The notes under the pieces are model-generated. The model saw only the letters and a program-made list of their open reading frames with translations, made no database searches and was not told where the DNA came from. Positions 14,702 through 23,969 of a stretch of DNA of 64,000 nucleotides are shown piece by piece (position 1 is the stretch's first letter; every line of letters starts with the position of its first letter). The DNA is from Mycobacterium sp. ACS1612. GTDB taxonomy: Bacteria > Actinomycetota > Actinomycetes > Mycobacteriales > Mycobacteriaceae. The stretch is taken from the NCBI RefSeq assembly GCF_001667505.1, contig NZ_LZHZ01000018.1, positions 124,001 through 188,000 on the forward strand, written 5' to 3'. Position numbers and translations under genes: made by a program.

Positions 14702-16339
14702 TCATCGCAATTCGTGCCTCAGCCACACGGCCAACCCTTCGACGATCAGCACGGTTACGAACACCATCAGCAAAATTGTTGTGACCAAACCGAACTCGAT
14801 GATTTGAGCCGCACTGAGGAGATCGAAGCCGATCCCGCCTGCACCCACGATGCCCAGCAACGTCGCAGACCGGATGTTCACGTCGAGTTGATAGAGAACG
14901 TGCCCGACGAAGGCCGGCGCGGCCTGTGGCAGCGTTCCTGTGAAGAAGACCTGCCAGCGTCCTGCCCCGGTGGCACGGACGGCGTGCTCAGGCCCGGGAT
15001 CCACTTCCTCGAGTGAATCCGCGACCAGCTTGCCGAGCAGCCCGACCGCGCCGACTGCCAGTGCCAACGTCCCTGCAACGGCCCCCAGGCCGGTTATCAC
15101 CACGAACACCACCGCAAGGATGAGTTCAGGGATACCGCGGATACCCACGATCAGGAGCCGGAACGCATGGGCGATGCGCGGCGTCGGTGCGACGTTGCGC
15201 GCCGCCAACGCGCCGAGCGGCAGTGCCAAGACTGCGCCGATCGTGGTGGCGCCCAAGGCAATCTCCACCGTCTGGGACAGATCGGCCAGCAGCGTGGTGA
15301 AGATCCCGCCCGTCTGCGGCGGCCAGAACAGCCCTGCCGTTTGGCCGATACCGTCCAGCGACCGCAGGAAGTGCAGCGGGTTCAGGTCAGCGGCCCAAGC
15401 CGATACGGCGATCACCACCGCCGTCACCACCACATAGCAGAGCCGCCGCAGCCGGCGCAGCGTCCACGGCGGACTGATCTGGTCCCCGCGCTGCATCGGC
15501 ACCCCGGCACCGCGGTGTTCAGCGGAGTTGCGCAGCAGTACCCGCCGAATGGAGCCGGACAACAGTTCGACACTCACACACAGGGCCAGTACGACAACGG
15601 CCAGCGCCATGCCCCTGCGGTAGTCGACTTCCTTGAACGCCAAGGCAATCTGATAGCCGAGGCCGTCGACGCCGACGAAGCCGAGCAGCACCGAGATCCG
15701 CAGGTTGATGTCGAACCGGTGTAGCGCGGTCGCGACGAACGCGGGCAGCACCTGCGGGAGCACGCCGGAGATCAGTTCCTGCGTCGGTGTGGCGCCTGCG
15801 GCGCGGATCGCGGTGCGGGGGCCTTCGTCGATCTGTTCGATCGCATCCGCATAGAGCTTGCCGACCATCCCAACCGAATGCAGGCCCATCGCCAGCACTC
15901 CGGTCATCGAGCCGAGCCCGAAGATCCGGAAGAAGATGATGGCCAGCACCACATCCGGGACCGCCCGCACCACCACGATCAGCGCTCGCGCGCCGTAGCG
16001 CGTCACACGACGGGGTGTGGTGTTGGCGGCGGCTAGGATCGCCAGCGGCACGCTGATGACCACCGACAGCAACGTGGCGGACACCACGATCGACAAGGTC
16101 TCGCCCGACCACGCCAGCAGTTCACCCAGCGACGGAAAGTCGAGCGGGAACATCCTGGCCGCGAAATCCGCGGCGTTGTGGGCGCTGTCGACAAAGGTTG
16201 CGACGTTGATGCGCAGGTCGGTGACAGCCCGGCAACCCAACGCCGCCAGCGCCGCGAGCACGAGCCAGGCGGCGGTGCGGGTCGGCCGCCTGGCTGTCGC
16301 CGAATTCCGCAGCGCTGGCGAGGGCGCTGTGGTGGTCAA
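14702..16339 (-). CDS. phnE: Phosphonate ABC transporter permease, tandem-duplicated PhnE
   Basis: The 545-residue membrane protein contains two copies of the binding-protein-dependent permease domain (about 75-270 and 350-540). Each has the cytoplasmic loop that contacts the ATPase (DAIEQIDEGPRTAIRAAGA and DSLEEVDPGPEHAVRATGA). The two halves therefore form the transport channel in one chain instead of as a homodimer. The start codon is TTG, overlapping the phnC stop. Partners are PhnC and PhnD. Confidence 0.93.
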   Translation of the reverse strand: MTTTAPSPALRNSATARRPTRTAAWLVLAALAALGCRAVTDLRINVATFVDSAHNAADFAARMFPLDFPSLGELLAWSGETLSIVVSATLLSVVISVPLAILAAANTTPRRVTRYGARALIVVVRAVPDVVLAIIFFRIFGLGSMTGVLAMGLHSVGMVGKLYADAIEQIDEGPRTAIRAAGATPTQELISGVLPQVLPAFVATALHRFDINLRISVLLGFVGVDGLGYQIALAFKEVDYRRGMALAVVVLALCVSVELLSGSIRRVLLRNSAEHRGAGVPMQRGDQISPPWTLRRLRRLCYVVVTAVVIAVSAWAADLNPLHFLRSLDGIGQTAGLFWPPQTGGIFTTLLADLSQTVEIALGATTIGAVLALPLGALAARNVAPTPRIAHAFRLLIVGIRGIPELILAVVFVVITGLGAVAGTLALAVGAVGLLGKLVADSLEEVDPGPEHAVRATGAGRWQVFFTGTLPQAAPAFVGHVLYQLDVNIRSATLLGIVGAGGIGFDLLSAAQIIEFGLVTTILLMVFVTVLIVEGLAVWLRHELR

Positions 16340-17133
16340 CCGACTGCAGCCTCCGCCGGCATGGGCGCGGCACCGACCTTCGCGTACAACGCCATCGCGT
16401 CCTCACGATCGAGGGTGGCCACCGGGGTGTCCAGCACCGCCCTTCCGCCGCGCATACCGATCACCCGGTCGCCCCAGCTCAACGCCAAGCTGACCTGATG
16501 CAGGCTGCACACCACCGTCAACCGCCGTTCCGCGCTGATCTCTCGGATCAGCCGCATCACCTGGTCCGACGACTCCGGGTCCAGCGAGGCGACCGGCTCG
16601 TCGGCGAGCAGGATCTCGGGCTGCTGCATCAGTGCCCGCGCCACCGCGACCCGCTGTTGCTCACCGCCCGACAGGGTGTCAGCCCGCTGAAAGGCCCTGT
16701 CCTGCAGTCCGACCCGGTCCAGATGGGCCAGCGCCTGGTGGCGCAGCGCCTTTGGGTAGCTGAACAATCCCAGCCTCGGTCCACGTAATCGGCCGAGCGC
16801 ACCGGAGCAGACGTTCTCGAGCACGCTCAGGCTGCCGACCAGATGAAACTGCTGGAACACGAAGCCGACTCGGCGACGAAGCCCGCGCAACTCAACCCCC
16901 GCCGCTGCGCCGACGTCGGTGCCGAGCACCGTGATTGTGCCGGATGTGGGCCGGTGCAGGCCGTCCACGTGGCGCAGCAGCGTGGATTTTCCCGAACCCG
17001 ACAGTCCGAGCAACACCACGATCTCGCCTCGCTGGACTGTCAGCGAAACATCCTGCAGTGCAGTGATTTCCGGGCCGAATCGCTTGCTGACGGATTCGAA
17101 TCGGATGGCCACGCCGCTGGAGTCGTCGGTCAT
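16336..17133 (-). CDS. phnC: Phosphonate ABC transporter ATP-binding protein
   Basis: The 265-residue ATPase has Walker A GLSGSGKST, Q-loop VFQQFHLV, signature LSGGEQQR and Walker B ILLADEP. The ATG overlaps the phnD stop (ATGA), and the stop overlaps the phnE TTG. It powers import of phosphonates, or of phosphate analogues, through PhnE. Confidence 0.94.
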   Translation of the reverse strand: MTDDSSGVAIRFESVSKRFGPEITALQDVSLTVQRGEIVVLLGLSGSGKSTLLRHVDGLHRPTSGTITVLGTDVGAAAGVELRGLRRRVGFVFQQFHLVGSLSVLENVCSGALGRLRGPRLGLFSYPKALRHQALAHLDRVGLQDRAFQRADTLSGGEQQRVAVARALMQQPEILLADEPVASLDPESSDQVMRLIREISAERRLTVVCSLHQVSLALSWGDRVIGMRGGRAVLDTPVATLDREDAMALYAKVGAAPMPAEAAVG

Positions 17134-18092
17134 GACTGACCACTGCACTGCTTGGCCTTGGTGATGTCGCAAACCTGGCGCACCCCGTCGTAGAACGAGT
17201 TGTCGACCTTCGCCCACCCCCAGTCGCCGGAATCGTCGGCGGTCGTGCAGTTCGGGGTGCAGAAGCCGTTGGCGTTCAGGTAGTCGATGTTGGCCTTGGT
17301 ATTGAACGCGTCGGCGATCTTGGCCTTCAGATCCGGTGCGAGGTCATCGCTAAGGGCAATTGGCGCACCGGCGATCACGTCGGACTTCCAAATCACATCC
17401 AGCTGGCCAGGTTTCAGGTGTCCCTTGTCGGGCAGGGTGGTGTTGATCATGCTGTCCTCGGCGAAGCCGGCGTCGCACTGACCGCTCAGTACGGCGAGCA
17501 CGGAGGCGTCGTGGCCGCCGGCCATCACTGGAGTCACGTCCTTGGCCGGGTCTATTCCCGCCTTCAGCAGCGCAGCGGACGGGTAGAGGAAGCCCGACGT
17601 CGAAGCGGGGTCGACGAAGCAGATCTTCTTCCCCTTGAAATCGGCGAGCGTCTTGATGCCTGTGTCGGGCCGGGTGATCCCGTAGGACTGGTAGCCAGGC
17701 GTGGTTCCCTTTTTCAGCACCTGGGCCGCCACCGGCGTGGTCTTCACGCCGCTGTTCTGTGCGGTGATCAAAGAGAACGCACCGTATTGGGCGATGTCGA
17801 CCTTCCCTGACCGCTGCGCCTCGATGACAGCCGAATAGCTGGTGGCGCTCTGGAACGTGACCTTCTTACCGATTGCCTTCTCCAACATGGCGATGACCGG
17901 CTTGTAGTCCTGCTGGAGACTCTGCGCGTTCTCGGCAGGCACCGCGGCCATCACGAGTTGATCGGGGTTGCGACCGCCCCCGGATGAATTGCTGCCGGCG
18001 CCGCTGGCGCCCTGGCCGCAGGCCGCTAGCAGCAGCGCCGCCAGCAGGGCCATACCGGCGGTACCGGCCGACCGTCGGGAAGCAGCGAACAT
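17130..18092 (-). CDS. phnD: Phosphonate ABC transporter substrate-binding lipoprotein
   Basis: The 320-residue protein starts with a signal peptide ending in the lipobox LLAAC (Cys25), so it is anchored outside the membrane. The rest is a PhnD-type periplasmic binding fold (QSATSYSAVIEAQRSGKVDIAQYG, KICFVDPASTSGFLYP). GGAGAGGAG precedes the ATG. It is the first gene of the thirteen-gene phn operon. Phosphate, phosphite or aminoethylphosphonate are possible ligands. Confidence 0.94.
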   Translation of the reverse strand: MFAASRRSAGTAGMALLAALLLAACGQGASGAGSNSSGGGRNPDQLVMAAVPAENAQSLQQDYKPVIAMLEKAIGKKVTFQSATSYSAVIEAQRSGKVDIAQYGAFSLITAQNSGVKTTPVAAQVLKKGTTPGYQSYGITRPDTGIKTLADFKGKKICFVDPASTSGFLYPSAALLKAGIDPAKDVTPVMAGGHDASVLAVLSGQCDAGFAEDSMINTTLPDKGHLKPGQLDVIWKSDVIAGAPIALSDDLAPDLKAKIADAFNTKANIDYLNANGFCTPNCTTADDSGDWGWAKVDNSFYDGVRQVCDITKAKQCSGQS

Positions 18093-18353
18093 CGGGTATC
18101 TCCTCTCCGCCCGAAGGTGAATCCATCGGACGTGGAGATCGTGGTTGGACTCGATGCGGACCAGGAGACGGTTGGGTTACCAGCAGGCCAACTCCGGGCG
18201 TGCATTGCGAGCGCCCATTCGCACGAATCCGCCCGTACATCAACACAATCGGGCGGCCCCTGTGAGGCGGGTCTCAACGCCCGCAGGGATGGCATCACAG
18301 TGCCGCAACCGGGCGTTCGAGGCTACCGACGCGGGGCAGACCGTTGGCCCGCG
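18093..18353. promoter_or_regulatory. Leader region of the phn operon
   Basis: This 261-base gap between the glycosyltransferase gene and phnD must hold the phn operon promoter if the operon is controlled separately. I see a small inverted repeat (ATTCG-CA-CGAAT, 18217-18228) and widely spaced TGGT/ACCA arms near 18142-18163. No convincing Pho box or riboswitch can be named. Confidence 0.35.
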
Positions 18354-20000
18354 CTATGTGCTTCGTTGACCCGCGAAATCCGGTTCGGGCTCCGGTTCCG
18401 GTGCGGGGGTGATGCGCACACGGTCCGCCTGCGGCCGCAGCCAGTCCGGCAGCCAGCGCGGCAGATCGTCGTTGGCGTGTTCGAACACCCCACCGGACGG
18501 GTCGTCGACCTGACCTCGGCACCGCACGAGATCCAGCTCGGGCCGATAGATCTGTCGAATCACCAACGCGCACAACACGATCACCGCGATATCGCGCAAC
18601 AGCACCGTTACAGTGAACGGCTGCTCGGGCAACCCGCGGTTCTGCTCGCCATAGAGGTACAACATCCGCGGTATCCACACCAGGGCGTCGATGGTCATCC
18701 ACGCCAACAGGATCCGCCGATGAGGCAGCGCCAACACCGCCAGCGGCACCAGCCACAGCGAGAACTGCGGACTCCACACCTTGTTCGTCAGCAGGAACGC
18801 CGCCACCACCAGGAACGCCACCTGCACCAGGCGCGGCCTTTGCTTGGCCGTCAGCACCACGTAACCGATTCCCACACAACAGGCTACGAACAGCGCCGCG
18901 CTGACGGTGTTGAGTATCGTCGGCGGCTGCCAGAAGCCCAGGTGCTGGTCGAACCCGCCCCACCCGGTGAACGACTTCACCACGTTGTACAGCGAATCCA
19001 TGTCATCGCCGCGACGAGTGTTGAGCCGGAAGAACTCCGACCAACCGCGCGGAAACAGCACCATGATCGGCAGGTTCACCACCAGCCACGTCACCACCGT
19101 GGCGACCGCGGCCTTGCCCACATCTCGCATCCGTCCGGTGCGCAATGCCAGCAGCACCATCGGCACGAACAGCAACAGCGGATACAGCTTGGCCGCCACC
19201 CCCAGCCCGATCAGCGCACCGGCCAACCACGGTTTCCGGCGCGCCCAGGCCAGCAGTGCACCGGTCGCAAAAGCCGTTGCGAGAGCATCGAAGTTGGTGA
19301 ATGCCTGGAAAATCAGGATCGGCGAGGCCGCCACCATCGCGGCATCCCACACCCGCCGCTGCCCCGCCAATCGCGCGCTGGCCCACACCGTGACCAGCCA
19401 CGCGAGCGCCAACCCGAACGCGGCGATGTTGAAGAACATCACCACCTCGGCGATGAGCGGGACCGACACCAGCTTGGTCACCGCCGTGTAGGTCTTGGCC
19501 AACGCCATCGACACGTACTGGTAGATCCCCGTCAGCACCGGATATTCCATGTAGCGCACGGCGATGTTGCCGTCGTACTGCCGCTTCGGCTTACCGTCGC
19601 TGTCGGTCTCGATCCAACTGGACTTGTACGGAAACTTGCCGAGGTTCAACAACTCCGCCGTGTACAGCGGAACGGTGTCGGAGTAGCACAGTTCGTAATA
19701 GGCCCGTTGGTTCTGCCAGTTACCCACCCGCTGATCGGCGGTGCCCGTGCCGGTGGTCTGCAGGCAGGCGGCCTTCGTCGAATAGCCCAGCGCCAGGAAC
19801 ACCAGCGCGATGATCAGCATCACGCGCAGCGGCGTCAGGAAGCGCTGCCTGCCGATCAGGGCGTGCCGCCCTACCGGGCCACCGATCACCTCGGAGAGCG
19901 CAGCGCCGATCGTGTCCGTGCGACTTGGTAGGTCACGGTCGTCCAGGCTGCGCCGATCGTCGGCCAGCCTGGCGGGCGACACCACCTCGCGGTCGGTCAC
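18354..20000 (-). CDS. GT87-family (GT-C) membrane glycosyltransferase, Rv0051-like
   Basis: The 548-residue protein has about ten or more hydrophobic segments and is the homologue of M. tuberculosis Rv0051, next to ponA1 in both genomes. Members of GT87 use polyprenyl-phosphate sugars outside the membrane; in mycobacteria they build lipoglycans and arabinogalactan. The first extracytoplasmic loop is long and carries acidic residues (ETDSDGKP). The GTG start overlaps the ponA1 stop (GTGA). The actual sugar and acceptor cannot be read from the sequence. Confidence 0.8.
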   Translation of the reverse strand: MTDREVVSPARLADDRRSLDDRDLPSRTDTIGAALSEVIGGPVGRHALIGRQRFLTPLRVMLIIALVFLALGYSTKAACLQTTGTGTADQRVGNWQNQRAYYELCYSDTVPLYTAELLNLGKFPYKSSWIETDSDGKPKRQYDGNIAVRYMEYPVLTGIYQYVSMALAKTYTAVTKLVSVPLIAEVVMFFNIAAFGLALAWLVTVWASARLAGQRRVWDAAMVAASPILIFQAFTNFDALATAFATGALLAWARRKPWLAGALIGLGVAAKLYPLLLFVPMVLLALRTGRMRDVGKAAVATVVTWLVVNLPIMVLFPRGWSEFFRLNTRRGDDMDSLYNVVKSFTGWGGFDQHLGFWQPPTILNTVSAALFVACCVGIGYVVLTAKQRPRLVQVAFLVVAAFLLTNKVWSPQFSLWLVPLAVLALPHRRILLAWMTIDALVWIPRMLYLYGEQNRGLPEQPFTVTVLLRDIAVIVLCALVIRQIYRPELDLVRCRGQVDDPSGGVFEHANDDLPRWLPDWLRPQADRVRITPAPEPEPEPDFAGQRST

Positions 20001-22474
20001 GGAGGCGGAGGCGGTCCGGGCGGCGGGCCGCCCGGCGCCACCGGGACGGGTGCACCTGGCGCAGGCGGCACCATCGGCACCGTGGTCGGCGGGCCGATCG
20101 GGATCGTGATGCCGGGCGCCACTTCGATCGTCGGCTGAATCACCGTCTCCGACGGCGTCGGCGGCGCCAGACTCGTAGTCGACGGCGGTGGCGGCGGCGC
20201 CTGCGGCACACCGGCATACCCGCCGATCTCGGTGGGCTTGGGGAACGACTCGTTGTCGGTGCCCTCCAGCGCACCGTCCATGGTCGCCTTCCAGATGTCC
20301 GACGGCAGACCCGAACCGTAAACCGGTGCGCCCCACTTGTTCTCGAGCGGCTTCGTGCCTTCAGTCGTGCCGACCCACACCGCAGTCGACAGCGACGGGG
20401 TGAACCCGACCATCCACGCGTCCCTGTTGGCGCCGGTGTCGCCGAGCTGGTTGGTGCCGGTCTTCGCCGCCGACGGCCGTCCCCCCGCAAGGTTGTGGCC
20501 GTTGGAGTACGCCGCGATCGGCTGCATCGCCGACGTCACGTTGTCCGCCACCGATTTGTCGATCCGCTGCTCGCCGGAATTGTCCTCCTGGGTGGCGTCG
20601 AACAACACCTCGCCGCGCGAGTTGACCACCTTCTGCACGAAGTGCGGCTTGTGGTACACGCCGGAGGCCGCCAGCGTGGCGTATGCCGACGCCATGTCGA
20701 TGACGCGACTCTGGTACTGGCCCAGAACGACTCCGTTGTTGGGCGGTCCGCCCTTACCATCCTCGGACAGGGTGTGCTCGACACCGGGGAAGCTCTCGGC
20801 GATGCCCGCCTTGTGCGCGGCGTCGGCCACGTCCTGAGGGCCGTTCTTCAGCTTCAACATCAACCGGTAATAGCTGGTGTTGAGCGATCGCTTCAACGCC
20901 TCGGCGATGTTGCAGGTGCCGCACCCGGCGCCCTCGACGTTCGTGATCTTGATGCCGTTCACGTCGACGGGCGAACTGTCCACCTGGTATCCGAGTCCCA
21001 TGCCCTGCTGCAGAGCGGCCACCAACGCGAACACCTTGAACGACGAACCCGTCGGCAATCCAGCCTGCGCGAAGTCGAACCCGTTCGCGTCGGTGCCGCC
21101 GTAATACGCCTTCACCGCGCCGGTCTTCGGGTCGATCGACACGACCGCCGTGCGCATGTCGGGATCCTGGCCGTCGAGGTACTTCGCGGCGGCGTCCTCG
21201 GCGGCCTTCTGCGCCTTCGGGTCGATGGTCGTGGTGATCTGCAGACCTTGCGTGTTCAGCGTGCGCTCGTCGATGTTGAACAGGTCGAGCAGTTCCTGCT
21301 GAACCTGCCGTTCGATCAGGCCGTTCGGGCCGGTGGTCTGGTTCTGCGAGCGTGCCTGCTCGGGTGGCACCGTCGGCGGGAACTGTTGCGCCGCACGGTC
21401 TTGTTTCGACAACGCGCCGATGTCGACCATGCCGTCGAGCACCCAGTTCCACCGCTCCGTCGCGCCTTCGGGGTTGACGGCCGGATCCAGGCCCGAAGGC
21501 CGCTGGATGAGCGCAGCCAGCAACGCGCCCTCCGCCACCGTCAACTGCTCGACCGGTTTGTCGAAGTACGCCTTGGCCGCCGCCGAGATGCCGTACGCGC
21601 CGCGACCGAAATAGATGATGTTCAGATACGACTGCATCACTTGGTCTTTGGACCATTCGCTGGACATCTTCGTCGAGATGACCAGCTCCTTGGCCTTGCG
21701 AACGATGCCGCCGAGCCCCGATCGGGCATCGCCGACCAACGCGTTCTTCACGTACTGCTGAGTGATCGTCGAGCCACCCTGCAGATCACCGCCGAAGATG
21801 TTGTTCTTGAACGCCCTCGCGAAGCCTGTGAACGAGAAGCCGGGATTGGAGTAGAAGTCGCGGTCCTCAGCGGCCATCACCGCATCGCGCACGTGCACCG
21901 GAACCTGGTCGATGGTGACGTCCACCCGGTTGCCTTCGGGCGGAACGATTTTCGCCAGTTCACTGCCGTCGCTGGCCAGGATCGTCGACACCTGGTTGGT
22001 ACGGATGTCGCCGGGCTTGGGCACATCGACGATGAGGTAGGCCATCCCGAAGGTGACCAGCGGCAGGACGATCATCACCGCCACGCCGGCATACAGTGCG
22101 CGGCGCACCCACTTCCAGTTGATCTGCTCACGCCAACTGGGCTTCGGAGTCTGCGGTGGAGGCGGGCCTCCACGCGGTCCGCCGCCGCCGGGTGGGCGAC
22201 GCGGCGGGGGCGGCGGTGGCTGCTTCGGCGGTGCGAGCGGGGTGCCGTCCAGCGCCCGCTTGACCACGTCGATCGGGTCACGCAGATGCGGGGGCGGGCC
22301 GTTGCGCACCGCAGGGATCACGGCGGTCGCGCGGTCGTCCGGAGGCGCGCCGGCGGCCCGGTGCCGCGGCGGGCCATCGGGTCGATGCTGTTGGGGGCGC
22401 GGACCCACGCCATCAGCAGCGCGCCCCGTGCGGGCCTCACTGGCTGACCGGTCGTGGCGCCCTTCGCTATTCAC
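19997..22474 (-). CDS. ponA1: Bifunctional penicillin-binding protein 1A (PonA1)
   Basis: PonA1 polymerises and cross-links peptidoglycan. The 825-residue chain has a proline-rich cytoplasmic N-terminus, one transmembrane helix (about 125-145), a GT51 transglycosylase domain (AAEDRDFYSNPGF, GGSTITQQ) and a transpeptidase domain with TGSSFKVF (SxxK), SLN and KTGT motifs. The C-terminus is a long Pro/Thr tail ending in PPGPPPPP. The GTG start overlaps the end of the upstream gene by 8 bases. It is coupled to the GT87 gene downstream. Confidence 0.96.
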   Translation of the reverse strand: MNSEGRHDRSASEARTGRAADGVGPRPQQHRPDGPPRHRAAGAPPDDRATAVIPAVRNGPPPHLRDPIDVVKRALDGTPLAPPKQPPPPPPRRPPGGGGPRGGPPPPQTPKPSWREQINWKWVRRALYAGVAVMIVLPLVTFGMAYLIVDVPKPGDIRTNQVSTILASDGSELAKIVPPEGNRVDVTIDQVPVHVRDAVMAAEDRDFYSNPGFSFTGFARAFKNNIFGGDLQGGSTITQQYVKNALVGDARSGLGGIVRKAKELVISTKMSSEWSKDQVMQSYLNIIYFGRGAYGISAAAKAYFDKPVEQLTVAEGALLAALIQRPSGLDPAVNPEGATERWNWVLDGMVDIGALSKQDRAAQQFPPTVPPEQARSQNQTTGPNGLIERQVQQELLDLFNIDERTLNTQGLQITTTIDPKAQKAAEDAAAKYLDGQDPDMRTAVVSIDPKTGAVKAYYGGTDANGFDFAQAGLPTGSSFKVFALVAALQQGMGLGYQVDSSPVDVNGIKITNVEGAGCGTCNIAEALKRSLNTSYYRLMLKLKNGPQDVADAAHKAGIAESFPGVEHTLSEDGKGGPPNNGVVLGQYQSRVIDMASAYATLAASGVYHKPHFVQKVVNSRGEVLFDATQEDNSGEQRIDKSVADNVTSAMQPIAAYSNGHNLAGGRPSAAKTGTNQLGDTGANRDAWMVGFTPSLSTAVWVGTTEGTKPLENKWGAPVYGSGLPSDIWKATMDGALEGTDNESFPKPTEIGGYAGVPQAPPPPPSTTSLAPPTPSETVIQPTIEVAPGITIPIGPPTTVPMVPPAPGAPVPVAPGGPPPGPPPPP

Positions 22475-22892
22475 TGGCCGTGCGCGCCGTACCGCGCGCG
22501 GTTCGTGTGCCACGAGACCCCTTTGGCGGCGGGACCGCGCCGAGCACATACGACTTGACCAAGTGATTCCAGCTGCAGGTGCGGCATACCTCCACCACGT
22601 GTACGGAGAACTCGTCGTATCGGGTCGCCAGCAGAACCAGCTCCTCAGCAGTGCGGGCCGAGCCTGACACGGCGCCTAGATGGTCACCGAATACCCACGA
22701 CACGAGGGTGAGCTGTTCCTTGCGGCAGATCGGGCACATCACCGAACTGGGCTTCCCGTGGAACTTCGCGGCCCGCAGCAGGTAGGGGTTGGCGTCGCAG
22801 ACCTCCGAGACGCCGGTGCGGCCCGAGTACACCTCGGCCAGCAGGGACCGGCGCCGAAGGGCGTAGTCCACCACTTGTCGCTGCAGTCGCAC
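22467..22892 (-). CDS. DUF5318 zinc-ribbon protein (Rv0049-like)
   Basis: The 141-residue protein has two cysteine pairs, CPIC near residue 53 and CRTC near 103, likely to hold a zinc ion, and a basic tail. It is conserved upstream of ponA1 in mycobacteria, and its 3' end overlaps ponA1. Its function is unknown; a nucleic-acid or protein contact in envelope synthesis would be a guess. Confidence 0.8.
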   Translation of the reverse strand: MRLQRQVVDYALRRRSLLAEVYSGRTGVSEVCDANPYLLRAAKFHGKPSSVMCPICRKEQLTLVSWVFGDHLGAVSGSARTAEELVLLATRYDEFSVHVVEVCRTCSWNHLVKSYVLGAVPPPKGSRGTRTARGTARTASE

Positions 22893-23004
22893 GGAGACCA
22901 GAGTACGTCGGCCTCGCCACCACCGAGGCGTGACTACGCCGCCACACCCCCGGCAACGTCATCTGGTCTGCGCCGATAGCAACCGAACTCTTACGATCAT
23001 CGTC

Positions 23005-23856
23005 GTGGCGACACGGCATACACCAGGAACGCGGGCGAAGGACAGCGACCGCAACGACACGTGCCAGATCCTCGACAGCGCGCTCGCCGACGGCCAGCTG
23101 TCGATGGAGGAACACCGGACCCGCGTCGCGTTGGCCACCGGAGCCGAGACGCTTGGCGATCTGCAGTCGCTGGTGTCGGATCTGCAGACCAACAACGCCC
23201 CGGTGCAGTTGCCTGACCTCAAGAAGCGGCCCAAGATCGCCGCGGGCGGCAGCCGGGGCATCGCCGTCGCGATGACGGCAGTGCTCGTCGTGCTCGGCAT
23301 CTTGATCGGCTGGGGCCTGTACGGCAACTCAACCTCGCCGCTGGACTTCACGAAGGATCCGGGGGCCAAGCCCGACGGCGTGGTACCGCTGGTGGAAACG
23401 CCGCCGACCGAATTGCAGTCGCTCGGTGGTCTGTCTGGGCTGTTCACCCAGATGCGAGCCAAGTTCGGTGACACCACCGGCTACTCGTTGATGATCTGGC
23501 CGAACCGCGCCAGCCTTACCCGCCCGGATCCACGCGATGACCGCCGTGTGCTGACCTACGACTATCGCGGCGGCTGGGACGATCCGTCGTCCAGCACCAA
23601 AAGCGGGGACAATCGCGTGGTCGACCTCGCCAAATTCGACTACCCCGCGATCATCGGACGCACCAGGGGCGCCGCAGAGATCCTGAAGATGAATTCGCAG
23701 AAGATCGAGGACGTGCGGATCGACATCGAGAACAACAGCGATCCACTCGATCTCGATGGCCTCAACATCTCGATCTACGTGTCCGGCGAGTTCAACAGCG
23801 GGTACATCAAGGTCGCTCCCGACGGGACCTGCGAGCGCTGCGAGCCCGCCACCTGA
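23005..23856 (+). CDS. DUF1707 membrane protein (Rv0048c-like)
   Basis: The 283-residue protein begins with a DUF1707 module (DRNDTCQILDSALADGQLSMEEHRTRV), then one transmembrane helix (about 85-105, GIAVAMTAVLVVLGILIGWGL) and an extracytoplasmic domain rich in aspartate and ending in CERCEPAT. I chose the GTG at 23005 because TACGAT at 22992-22997 ends seven bases before it, a typical leaderless arrangement. It is divergent from the ponA1 group. Function unknown. Confidence 0.8.
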   Translation: MATRHTPGTRAKDSDRNDTCQILDSALADGQLSMEEHRTRVALATGAETLGDLQSLVSDLQTNNAPVQLPDLKKRPKIAAGGSRGIAVAMTAVLVVLGILIGWGLYGNSTSPLDFTKDPGAKPDGVVPLVETPPTELQSLGGLSGLFTQMRAKFGDTTGYSLMIWPNRASLTRPDPRDDRRVLTYDYRGGWDDPSSSTKSGDNRVVDLAKFDYPAIIGRTRGAAEILKMNSQKIEDVRIDIENNSDPLDLDGLNISIYVSGEFNSGYIKVAPDGTCERCEPAT

Positions 23857-23893
23857 CGTTCGTCGCCCGCCAGCGGGGCGCAACCCTTTGTTG

Positions 23894-23920
23894 GCGCCGA
23901 ATATATCGGCGCGATACTAT
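23894..23920 (+). promoter_or_regulatory. Promoter with a palindrome upstream of the PadR gene
   Basis: GCGCCGA-ATATA-TCGGCGC is a perfect inverted repeat with seven-base arms (23894-23912), immediately followed by the -10 hexamer TACTAT (23915-23920). A repressor bound here would cover the promoter, so this is the best candidate for the PadR operator. Confidence 0.6.
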
Positions 23921-23969
23921 GGCCCGAGGTGTCGAACCGTCGTAGCGGCCGAGCAAAGGGGGTGGTTCT

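Noticed and set aside
18093..18353. Pho box or PhnF site of the known M. smegmatis type before phnD
   Set aside because: No close match to TGGTATAGACCA or to a direct-repeat Pho box is present; only weak inverted arms were seen.
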